From Dongia_A sp035695765 (lineage in GTDB: Bacteria; Pseudomonadota; Alphaproteobacteria; Dongiales; Dongiaceae), in contig DASRRI010000153.1 in the NCBI GenBank assembly GCA_035695765.1, positions 1 to 64,000 on the forward strand: 64,000 nt of DNA, written 5' to 3'. The notes below the pieces were generated by a model, which worked only from the letters and a program-made list of their open reading frames with translations, did not search any database and was not told where the DNA came from. Of this stretch, positions 8,274-15,427 are shown piece by piece. Numbering within the stretch: the first letter of the stretch is position 1; each line of letters opens with the position of its first letter. The position numbers and the translations under genes were made by a program.

Positions 8274-8855
8274 ATGGCCGAGATCAGCATCCGCAAGTCG
8301 CAATTGATCATCGACAAGATCTGGCACGATGGCGGACCGGCGCTGAAGGCACCGCGCCTGCGGGGCGCAATCCTGACGATTATCAAGAATCCGTTCGCCG
8401 GACGCTATGTCGAGGATATCCAGCCTTTCATGAAGCCGCTCGAGCAGTTGGGCATCGGCATGGCGCGCGAGCTGGCGGAAGCCCTCGGCGGACCGAAAGC
8501 GGTGCAGAGCTATGGCAAGGCGGCCCTGGTCGGCCTCGCGGGCGAGCTCGAGCATGGCGCCTTGTGGCACGCACCCGGCGGCTATTCCATGCGCGAAGTG
8601 CTGGGCGGTACCAAGGCGATCGTGCCGTCGACGAAGAAGGTCGGCGCCGCCGGCGCGCGCATCGACGTGCCGCTGCATCACATCAACGCGGCCTATGTGC
8701 GGAGCCATTTCGACGCGATCGAGGTCGGCATCAATGACGCACCGAAGCCCGACGAGATCATCTACATCCTCGCCATGGGTACCGGCGCACGGATTCATGA
8801 CCGCGCCGGCGGCCTGAAGGCAAGCGAGATCAAGGGCGAAGACGGGCAGCGATGA
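8274..8855 (+). CDS. DUF1185 ("amino acid synthesis") family protein, copy 1
   Basis: This 193-residue soluble protein belongs to the family labelled amino acid synthesis/DUF1185, whose biochemical role is not established. Shared hallmarks with the second copy at 9316 are IRKS near the N-terminus, IKNPFAGRYVED, SYGKAALVG, GELEHGALWHAPGG, FVRSHFD-like YVRSHFD, and the C-terminal EIKGEDGQR. The ribosome site AGAGGA sits just before ATG 8274. The stop overlaps the start of the MarR gene. Co-location with the enamidase and reductase genes suggests handling of an unstable pathway intermediate or a ring-opening or isomerising step, but nothing in the sequence proves this. Confidence 0.8.
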   Translation: MAEISIRKSQLIIDKIWHDGGPALKAPRLRGAILTIIKNPFAGRYVEDIQPFMKPLEQLGIGMARELAEALGGPKAVQSYGKAALVGLAGELEHGALWHAPGGYSMREVLGGTKAIVPSTKKVGAAGARIDVPLHHINAAYVRSHFDAIEVGINDAPKPDEIIYILAMGTGARIHDRAGGLKASEIKGEDGQR

Positions 8856-9307
8856 AGCCGGAGCTGCGCAAATTGCAGGGCAGCGATCCGGCTGATTCCT
8901 ATCGGCTGGAGGATCAGGTCGGCTATTGGCTGCGCCGCGCCTATCAGCGCCACATGGCGATCTTCACCGGTGTCATGACTGATCTCGATCTGACCTCCAT
9001 GCAGTTCGCCGCCTTGGTGAAACTGCACGAGCTGAGGGCGGTGTCTCAGACCGAGCTGGGCAGGCTGACCGGCATGGACCGTGCTACGGTCTCCGGCGTG
9101 GTTGCGCGGCTGAAACGGCGCGACTTGGTGCTTTACAAGCCCGATCCGCTGGACAAGCGCTCGCGCATCATCGCAATGACGCCGACTGGCGAGGCGCTGC
9201 TGACCGATGCGATGCAACGCATCAGTCGTGTGACGGAGCAGACTCTGGAGCCGATTGGCGCGGCGGAACGCGAAAGCCTGCGGGCAATCCTGCAAAAAAT
9301 GGCGTGA
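8852..9307 (+). CDS. MarR family transcriptional regulator
   Basis: This 151-residue winged-helix protein has a helix-turn-helix around residues 65-90 (SQTELGRLTGMDRATVSGVVARLKRRDLV) and the beta-wing DPLDKRSRIIAMT. The N-terminal segment YRLEDQVGYWLRRAYQRHMAIF resembles the NicR/BpsR group of MarR proteins. Those proteins repress nicotinate genes in Pseudomonas and Bordetella and respond to 6-hydroxynicotinate. Embedded in the operon with overlapping starts and stops on both sides, it likely autoregulates the operon. The 22-bp palindrome at 2331 is a candidate site. Ligand and target are inferred, not shown. Confidence 0.88.
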   Translation: MKPELRKLQGSDPADSYRLEDQVGYWLRRAYQRHMAIFTGVMTDLDLTSMQFAALVKLHELRAVSQTELGRLTGMDRATVSGVVARLKRRDLVLYKPDPLDKRSRIIAMTPTGEALLTDAMQRISRVTEQTLEPIGAAERESLRAILQKMA

Positions 9308-9315
9308 GGCAGATC

Positions 9316-9900
9316 ATGAAAAGCGACATCAGGAAGATCGTTGTGACGGTCGAGGAGACCCATCGCGAAAGCGGGAAAGGCGTCAGCCCCGCGACGCGCA
9401 AGGCGGCCGCCGTTGCCGTCATCGCCAATCCGTTCGCCGGCAAGTTCGTGGACGATCTGACGCCGCTGATGGATATCGGCGAAGAGCTCGGCGGCTATCT
9501 CACCAGGCGCGCGGTGGAGGCGCTCGGTATCGACGGCGGCAAGGCCGAGAGCTACGGCAAGGCCGCCATCGTGGGCGAAGGCGGCGAGCTGGAACATGCC
9601 GCCGCCATCCTGCACCCGAAGCTCGGCAAGCCGGTGCGCGAAGTGCTGAGCAAGGGCGCGGCCCTGATCCCCTCCGCGAAGAAGATGGGTGGCATCGGCA
9701 CGCCGGTCGACGTGCCGCTCGGGCACAAGGACGCTGCTTTCGTCCGCAGCCATTTCGATGGCATGGAAGTGCGGATCGCCGACGCGCCGCGCGCGGGCGA
9801 GATTCTGGTGGCGATCGTGGTGACGGATTCCGGCCGGCCGCTGCCGCGCGTCGGCGGACTGCAAAAGCACGAAATCAAGGGCGAAGACGGGCTGAGGTAG
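9316..9900 (+). CDS. DUF1185 ("amino acid synthesis") family protein, copy 2
   Basis: This 194-residue paralogue of the protein at 8274-8855 shares IRKI, IANPFAGKFVDD, SYGKAAIVG, GELEHAAAILHP, FVRSHFDG and the ending EIKGEDGLR. A GTG at 9304 overlaps the MarR stop, but ATG 9316 is preferred. It aligns with the N-terminus of copy 1, and the GTGAGG at 9304-9309 then serves as its ribosome site. Ten bases after its stop the enamidase gene begins. The two copies are clearly diverged (alignable along their length but with many substitutions), so they may form a hetero-oligomer or act on successive intermediates. Function unknown. Confidence 0.8.
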   Translation: MKSDIRKIVVTVEETHRESGKGVSPATRKAAAVAVIANPFAGKFVDDLTPLMDIGEELGGYLTRRAVEALGIDGGKAESYGKAAIVGEGGELEHAAAILHPKLGKPVREVLSKGAALIPSAKKMGGIGTPVDVPLGHKDAAFVRSHFDGMEVRIADAPRAGEILVAIVVTDSGRPLPRVGGLQKHEIKGEDGLR

Positions 9901-9909
9901 GAGGCGATC

Positions 9910-11103
9910 ATGGCGGAACCGACGGCGGCCGGCGGACCGGCAGGGAAGATGGTGATCCGCGATGTCGGATTGATGCTGTCCGGCGATCTCAAGCGACCGA
10001 TCCTCGATGCCGATGTGGTCATCGCCGACAAGGGCCGCATCGTCGCTGTCGGCAAGGAGCGCGATCTTGATATGTCCGGCGCGCAGATGACGATCGATGC
10101 GAAAGGCTGCGCGCTGTCGCCTGGCCTGATCGACAGCCATGTACATCCGGTGTTTGGTGACTGGACGCCGCGGCAAAGCCAGCTGGGCTGGATTGACTCC
10201 TTCTTGAATGGTGGCGTCACCACCATGATCTCCGCGGGCGAAGTTCATTTGCCGGGCCGGCCCAAGGACATTGTGGGCCTGAAAGCCCTGGCGATCACGG
10301 CGCAGCGCAGCTTCGATGCGTTCCGGCCGGGCGGGGTCAAGGTCCATGCCGGCGCCCCGGTGATCGAAAAGGGGATGGAGGAGCACGATTTCGCGGAGAT
10401 GGCGAAAGCCGGCGTGAAGCTGCTGGGCGAAGTCGGCCTCGGCTCTGTGAAAGCAGGCGATGAAGCCAAGAAGATGGTCGCCTGGGCGCGCAAGCATGGC
10501 ATGCAATCGACCATCCACACCGGCGGGCCATCGGTTCCGGGCTCCGGCTACATCGACAAAGATGTGGTGTTGGAGGCCGATGCCGACGTGATCGGCCATA
10601 TCAATGGCGGGCACACGGCGCTTGACCTCAAGCAGATCGAGTGCCTGTGCGAGCAATGCAGCCGCGCGATCGAGATCGTGCATAACGGCAACGAGATGGC
10701 GGGCCTGCACGCGGTCAAGATCGCCAAGCAGCTCGGTCAGCTCGAGCGCGTGATCCTTGGCACGGATTCACCCGCCGGCTCCGGCGTTCAACCGCTCGGC
10801 ATCCTCCGCGTGATCGCCATGCTGTCGAGCTTCGGCGATCTGCCGCCAGAGCAGGTGTTCTGCTTCGCGACTGGCAACACCGCGCGCATCCGTAACCTCG
10901 ATTGCGGATTGCTGGAGCCTGGCCGCGCGGCGGACTTCGTATTCATGGACAAGGCGCAGCACAGCTCCGGCGCCGACCTGCTGGATTCCGTGCGCAAGGG
11001 CGACCTGCCTGGCATCGGCATGGTGGTGATCGACGGCGTGGTGCGCTGCCAACGTTCGCGCAACACGCCGCCGGCGGAGCGTGTGCCCGCCATCGCGCAC
11101 TGA
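9910..11103 (+). CDS. ena: Enamidase (1,4,5,6-tetrahydro-6-oxonicotinate amidohydrolase)
   Basis: This 397-residue metal-dependent amidohydrolase closely resembles the E. barkeri enamidase, which opens 1,4,5,6-tetrahydro-6-oxonicotinate to 2-formylglutarate and ammonia. Shared landmarks are GGVTTMISAG, HLPGRPKD, KALAIT, GEVGLG (Glu174), the HTGGPSVPGS loop (His203), HINGGHTA (His230), TDSPAGSG (Asp286) and the ending SRNTPPAERVPAI. The binuclear site begins with His77-Val-His79. TAGGAGG, which includes the previous stop, provides the ribosome site. It is the last gene of the operon and meets the DUF2235 gene tail to tail. This gene is the strongest single indicator of the pathway. Confidence 0.88.
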   Translation: MAEPTAAGGPAGKMVIRDVGLMLSGDLKRPILDADVVIADKGRIVAVGKERDLDMSGAQMTIDAKGCALSPGLIDSHVHPVFGDWTPRQSQLGWIDSFLNGGVTTMISAGEVHLPGRPKDIVGLKALAITAQRSFDAFRPGGVKVHAGAPVIEKGMEEHDFAEMAKAGVKLLGEVGLGSVKAGDEAKKMVAWARKHGMQSTIHTGGPSVPGSGYIDKDVVLEADADVIGHINGGHTALDLKQIECLCEQCSRAIEIVHNGNEMAGLHAVKIAKQLGQLERVILGTDSPAGSGVQPLGILRVIAMLSSFGDLPPEQVFCFATGNTARIRNLDCGLLEPGRAADFVFMDKAQHSSGADLLDSVRKGDLPGIGMVVIDGVVRCQRSRNTPPAERVPAIAH

Positions 11104-11111
11104 GGGGGAGA

Positions 11112-12638
11112 TCAGAGCCGCGTGACTGTCAACTGCACGCTGCCGCGATTGTTGCTGTAGAAGTTCCAGGCATCGTTGGCATAGGCATAGAGATAGCCGG
11201 ACTTTTTCGGCTTGTATTCGCAGCCGTCCCCGATCGCGATCACCTCGTCCGGACCTATCTCCTCATCTTCACTCGCGCCGTTGGCGATCGATGCCACCAG
11301 CGAGAACCAGTTCAGCGCCTCATGGCGCTTGGTAGCCCAGAAATCGGTAGCTGCGTTGCCAGACAGGCCCTTGAACAGGCTCTCCGCTTCACCGGCAAGC
11401 CCAGCCAGCACGTGCAACACTTCACCTGGCTGGAAATTGCCATCCTTGGTGCCGCCGGGCCCGCAGCTCACCGTGCGGTCAAGCCATTGTCCTTGAGCTT
11501 CGAATTTGTATTTGGCACCCGCCTCCAGAAAGAGGCCGGTGGAGTTCCACGGATTGATGGCAAAGACGGAGCAGGCGAAGCTTTCTCCGGCCTTCAGGCC
11601 GCGGCTGTCGCCGTAGGGCGCCTGGGCGATCGGCGGGCTTTGCCGCCGTTCCACCAGCGACGAATGGAGCCGTATGCTGGCCTCATGCAGCAATGGCGCG
11701 CTGCGCGGCTGGGTGGGCAGGTGCTTGAATACGCCATCCAGCGAGTTGTGCAGTAGCCCGCGGCAGTCGGGCGCGATCTGCTTGATCAGCTGCTCGTTGA
11801 CGCCGAGACCTTGTTCGGCGGCCTCTTCGATCATCCATTTCAAGGCGCCGTCGGACAAGCCGGTCTCCCGATAGCCGCCGCCGACATCGCTATGCACGCC
11901 CGGGAACCAGACCTGTTTCACATCGTGACCTGGTTTGACCTTGGTCCACAAGGTCGCCTGGAAAGCGCCGCGCATCTCATCGAGCGCAATGGCATGCCGC
12001 GCATGGGCGACCAGGTCGCTCAGCGTCGTATCGTGGAACTTGTAGTTGTCCGGATCGTCCAGCAGGTTCAGCAACCCGAGATAGTCGGGGATGCCGAGCG
12101 CGCCCACCGTATCCCAGACCCCGATGAAGTGGATGCCGATATCGTGCGAGCCCGGCGTCGATTGATGGAATCTCCAGCCGCGCTTGATCCAGTCATCCCG
12201 CTTCTCCTTGTGCTGGCGGTAGCCGCTGCTGAAGACGGTTTCGACCCGCTTCCATGCCTCCTCGTCGGGAATGCCGCTGAGATCAAGCAGGCCGCAGCGC
12301 GTCGTCAAGCCGCCGAGGCTGCGCACCGTGTAGGCGCCACGGCTGAAGCCGAACAGATAGATGGCGTCGCCCGGCTGATAAGTGCGGCACAGCCAGCCAT
12401 AGGCGCTCTGGATATTGCGATCAAGGCCAAGGCCGATACCGCCCCCGAGCACCTTGTTGACCAAGCCGGGGTCGGTGCCGACGCCCGGGTGATAATATTT
12501 CTTCTGCGCCACGCCTTTCGTAGTCTGATCGGCGACGCAAGTATGCAGCCGTGCAACATTGGTTGGTGTGGGAACGCCGCCATCCTTCTGGTCCGCGGTG
12601 TTCCACGTGCCGTCGCAGGAAATGATGAGATTGGTCAT
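11112..12638 (-). CDS. DUF2235 domain protein (Tle1-like alpha/beta hydrolase) with C-terminal beta domain
   Basis: This 508-residue protein has residues 1-~300 forming a DUF2235 hydrolase: N-terminal LIISCDGTWN, then the nucleophile motif GFSRGAYT with Ser99. This fold is shared with type VI phospholipase effectors of the Tle1 group. Residues ~330-508 form a separate beta-rich region (FACSVFAINPWNSTGLFLEAG... FYSNNRGSVQLTVTRL) that resembles lectin-like or galactose-binding modules. No signal peptide is visible. No VgrG, PAAR or immunity gene is adjacent, so an effector role is unsupported; a cytoplasmic esterase or lipase is equally possible. It is convergent with the enamidase gene and divergent from glutathione peroxidase. 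Confidence 0.8.
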   Translation of the reverse strand: MTNLIISCDGTWNTADQKDGGVPTPTNVARLHTCVADQTTKGVAQKKYYHPGVGTDPGLVNKVLGGGIGLGLDRNIQSAYGWLCRTYQPGDAIYLFGFSRGAYTVRSLGGLTTRCGLLDLSGIPDEEAWKRVETVFSSGYRQHKEKRDDWIKRGWRFHQSTPGSHDIGIHFIGVWDTVGALGIPDYLGLLNLLDDPDNYKFHDTTLSDLVAHARHAIALDEMRGAFQATLWTKVKPGHDVKQVWFPGVHSDVGGGYRETGLSDGALKWMIEEAAEQGLGVNEQLIKQIAPDCRGLLHNSLDGVFKHLPTQPRSAPLLHEASIRLHSSLVERRQSPPIAQAPYGDSRGLKAGESFACSVFAINPWNSTGLFLEAGAKYKFEAQGQWLDRTVSCGPGGTKDGNFQPGEVLHVLAGLAGEAESLFKGLSGNAATDFWATKRHEALNWFSLVASIANGASEDEEIGPDEVIAIGDGCEYKPKKSGYLYAYANDAWNFYSNNRGSVQLTVTRL

Positions 12639-12767
12639 GATGATCGCCCCCCAAAGAATATTGAGCCTGGCGCTCGACCATTCCTTGTAGCACCAATCCG
12701 CATCCGGCTCGGCGACATGAGCACAAAAAAGCGTTAAACTCGGAAAATACTATGGGAGTGTGCAGTC

Positions 12768-13256
12768 ATGAGCGATCCAAAGAATGCGCACGGTTTTGCC
12801 TTTACCGGAATCGATGGCACGGCCCTGCCGCTCAGCCAATTCAAAGGCAAGGCGGTGCTGGTGGTGAACACGGCATCGGAATGCGGCTACACCCCGCAAT
12901 ACAAGGATCTCGAAGCGCTGTGGAAACGTTACCGCGATCGCGGTCTCGTGGTGCTCGGCGTGCCGTGCAACGATTTCGGCGCGCAAGAACCTGGCTCGGA
13001 AAAGCAGATCCAGAGCTTCTGCGAAGTGAATTACGGCGTTGATTTCCCGCTGACCGCCAAGGCGCACGTAACTGGCAAGGAAGCGCACCCGTTCTACAAA
13101 TGGACGGCGGAGGTCGCCGGCGAAGCCGCCAGCCCGCGCTGGAACTTCCACAAATATCTGATCGGTCCAGACGGCGAGCTCGCCGCCTGGTTCCCGACCA
13201 AGACCTCGCCGAGCGCGAAGGACGTCGCGGCAGCGATCGAGGAAGCGCTCGGCTAG
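12768..13256 (+). CDS. Glutathione peroxidase family protein
   Basis: This 162-residue thiol peroxidase reduces hydroperoxides. The catalytic tetrad is visible: Cys39 (ASECGYT, a normal Cys rather than selenocysteine), Gln73 (FGAQEP), Trp125 and Asn126 (RWNF). The NDFGAQEPGS and PRWNFHKYLI signatures are intact. GGGAG at 12754-12758 precedes ATG 12768. No export signal is present, so it is cytoplasmic. Its stop overlaps that of the convergent terC-like gene by four bases. Bacterial members often use thioredoxin rather than glutathione. Confidence 0.94.
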   Translation: MSDPKNAHGFAFTGIDGTALPLSQFKGKAVLVVNTASECGYTPQYKDLEALWKRYRDRGLVVLGVPCNDFGAQEPGSEKQIQSFCEVNYGVDFPLTAKAHVTGKEAHPFYKWTAEVAGEAASPRWNFHKYLIGPDGELAAWFPTKTSPSAKDVAAAIEEALG

Positions 13257-13990
13257 ACGATCCGCTCTCCGTTCTCCGCCTTGCGCATCGCCTTGCGGCG
13301 CGCCATCAGGTTCAGCGCCTCGACGCCGGCCGAGAAGGCGATGGCGAAGTAGATGTAGCCCTTCGGGATGTGGAAGTGCAGCGCTTCGCCAATGAGAGCC
13401 GTGCCGATCAGCAGCAGGAAGGACAGGCACAACATCTTCACCGTCGGGTGATTGTGGACGAAGCGGCCTACCGGCGCCGCCGCCACCAGCATTACGATCA
13501 TGGCCGCCACCACCGCCGCGACCATGATAGCGAGGTGGTTGGCCATGCCGACCGCGGTGATGACGGAGTCCAACGAGAACACGATGTCGAGCAACGCGAT
13601 CTGGACGATGGCGGACACGAAAGACAGGTGAGCGCGTGTCTTGCCTCCGTCGTCGCCGCCTTCGACCGAGTGATGGATTTCCATCGTCGCCTTGACCAGC
13701 AGGAAGATGCCACCGCCGCCGAGGATGATATCGCGCCAGGAAAGATCGTAGCCCCAGAGCGTCGCGATCGGCGTCACCAGGCCAGCGACCCAGGAGATCG
13801 AGAACAGCAGCGCTAGCCGCGTCAGGAGCGCCAGCATCAGGCCCCAGCGCCGCGCGGAATCCTGCTGCTCCGGCCTGCAGCGCGATGCGACGATCTGCAC
13901 GAACATCAGATTGTCGATGCCGAGCACGATCTCGAGCGCGGCGAGGGTCGCGAAGGCGGCCAAGGCTTCGGCCGTCAGGATTTCCGACAT
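13253..13990 (-). CDS. TerC family integral membrane protein
   Basis: This 245-residue protein has about seven predicted membrane helices. The family motifs LEIVLGIDNLMF near residue 20 and DIVFSLDSVITAVG near residue 135 carry the conserved acidic residues. Members are linked to metal (Mn) export or to tellurite resistance, and to metal loading of exported proteins. The middle loop is charged (HHSVEGGDDGGKTRAH). The leader upstream of the start contains a long GC-rich hairpin (14019-14052) that could control expression. No ter operon is present nearby. Confidence 0.9.
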   Translation of the reverse strand: MSEILTAEALAAFATLAALEIVLGIDNLMFVQIVASRCRPEQQDSARRWGLMLALLTRLALLFSISWVAGLVTPIATLWGYDLSWRDIILGGGGIFLLVKATMEIHHSVEGGDDGGKTRAHLSFVSAIVQIALLDIVFSLDSVITAVGMANHLAIMVAAVVAAMIVMLVAAAPVGRFVHNHPTVKMLCLSFLLLIGTALIGEALHFHIPKGYIYFAIAFSAGVEALNLMARRKAMRKAENGERIV

Positions 13991-14018
13991 GGGCTACCTT
14001 CCCTTCATGCAATAAGGC

Positions 14019-14052
14019 GGCCGCGCCGATCTCTTCCGAGGGCGGCGCGGCC
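14019..14052 (-). promoter_or_regulatory. Leader hairpin upstream of the terC-like gene
   Basis: The 10-bp perfect inverted repeat GGCCGCGCCG (14019-14028) / CGGCGCGGCC (14043-14052) has a 14-nt loop. It lies about 30-60 bases upstream of the TerC start on the minus strand. It has no T-tract on that strand, so it is a leader structure rather than a plain terminator. Some TerC-family genes are controlled by the yybP-ykoY manganese riboswitch. I cannot confirm that fold here by eye. Confidence 0.4.
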
Positions 14053-14239
14053 GGGTCCAGGTCATATAGGAGGCAGGCTCGGATTTTGCCAGCGGAGACA
14101 CCCCGATTCGGGGCGGAATTTCGCCTTAGACCGACCATCTTCGCTTACCCAGCGCCATGGGCGGTGGCCGCGTTTGCACCCGCGTTTGCGTTGTCCTAGG
14201 GTCGTCAGGATGCAATGAAGCGGGGGCACTGGCGGCATC

Positions 14240-15427
14240 ATGAAGATCAAGGACCTTACGGTTTTCATCGTCGGCAATCCGCCGCCCAGTTTCGGCGGCC
14301 GCTACTTCGTGTTCGTGAAGCTGACGACGGATGATGGCATCATCGGCATCGGCGAAATCTACTGTGCAAGCTTCGGGCCCAAGGTCATCAAGCACATGGC
14401 CGAAGACGTCTTCGGCCGCTACGTGCTGGGCATGGATCCGTTCCACATCGAAAGCTTGTGGCGCAAGGTCTATGGCAGCGGCTACACGGCGCGCCCCGAT
14501 CCGTCGCTGATCGGCGTGCTGTCCGGCATCGAAATCGCGCTGTGGGATATCCTCGGCAAAGCAACCGGAAAGCCAATCTATGAGCTGCTCGGCGGACGCG
14601 TGCATGAGCGGCTGCGCAGCTACACTTACATCTATCCGCAGGCCGGCGAGGATGAGAGCATCTATCACAATGCGGAGCTCTCGGCGAAACGCGCCGCCGA
14701 ATATGTGAAGCAAGGTTTCACGGCGGTGAAGTTCGATCCCGTGACGCCATACACCGCGTTCGATCCGCGCCAGCCGTCGCTCGAAGCGCTCGATCGCGCA
14801 GAGAAATTCTGCCGCCTGCTGCGCGAGGCGGTCGGCAGCAAAGCCGATTTGCTGTTCGGCACGCATGGACAATTCACCGCATCCGGGGCCATCCGCCTTG
14901 CCAAGCGGATCGAGCCCTACGATCCCTTGTGGTTCGAAGAACCGACGCCGCCGGAAATGCCGGAGGAGATGGCGCTGGTCGCGCGTGGCACCTCGATCCC
15001 GGTCGCGACCGGTGAGCGGCTGGTCACGAAATACGAGTTCTCCCGCGTGCTGGAATTGCGTGCCGCCTCGATCCTGCAGATGGCGCTGGGCCGCGTCGGC
15101 GGGATCTGGGAAGCGAAGAAGATTGCGGCGATGGCGGAGACACATTACGCACAGATCGCGCCGCATCTTTATTGCGGGCCGATCGAAGGCGCCGCCAATA
15201 TCCAGTTCGCCGCGTCGCTGCCCAACTTCCTGATCCTCGAGAGCATCCAGACCTGGAGCGGCTTTCATTCGCAGCTGCTGAAGAAACCGATCCGATGGGA
15301 GGATGGCTATGTCATTCCGTCTGGCGAGCCGGGCCTCGGCATCGAGCTCAATGAGGAGGTCGCCCTCGCGCATCCCTATGACGGCGACCGTTTGCATTTC
15401 GAGATGACCAACCATCCGGTGCCCTAG
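14240..15427 (+). CDS. Mandelate racemase/muconate lactonizing enzyme (enolase superfamily) protein
   Basis: This 395-residue enolase-superfamily enzyme is of the galactonate/mannonate dehydratase type. It has an N-terminal capping domain to ~residue 120 and a TIM barrel after it. The barrel shows FEEPTPPE (beta-4 Glu), ATGERL (beta-5 Glu) and a His-containing APHLYCGP loop. At the first metal-ligand position (usually Asp-x-His/Asn) the sequence is GTHGQF, so the usual Asp appears to be Gly. The substrate is therefore unclear; a sugar-acid dehydratase is only a class-level guess. Its stop overlaps the GTG start of the next gene by one base, indicating coupling with a beta-hydroxyacid dehydrogenase. 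Confidence 0.85.
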   Translation: MKIKDLTVFIVGNPPPSFGGRYFVFVKLTTDDGIIGIGEIYCASFGPKVIKHMAEDVFGRYVLGMDPFHIESLWRKVYGSGYTARPDPSLIGVLSGIEIALWDILGKATGKPIYELLGGRVHERLRSYTYIYPQAGEDESIYHNAELSAKRAAEYVKQGFTAVKFDPVTPYTAFDPRQPSLEALDRAEKFCRLLREAVGSKADLLFGTHGQFTASGAIRLAKRIEPYDPLWFEEPTPPEMPEEMALVARGTSIPVATGERLVTKYEFSRVLELRAASILQMALGRVGGIWEAKKIAAMAETHYAQIAPHLYCGPIEGAANIQFAASLPNFLILESIQTWSGFHSQLLKKPIRWEDGYVIPSGEPGLGIELNEEVALAHPYDGDRLHFEMTNHPVP

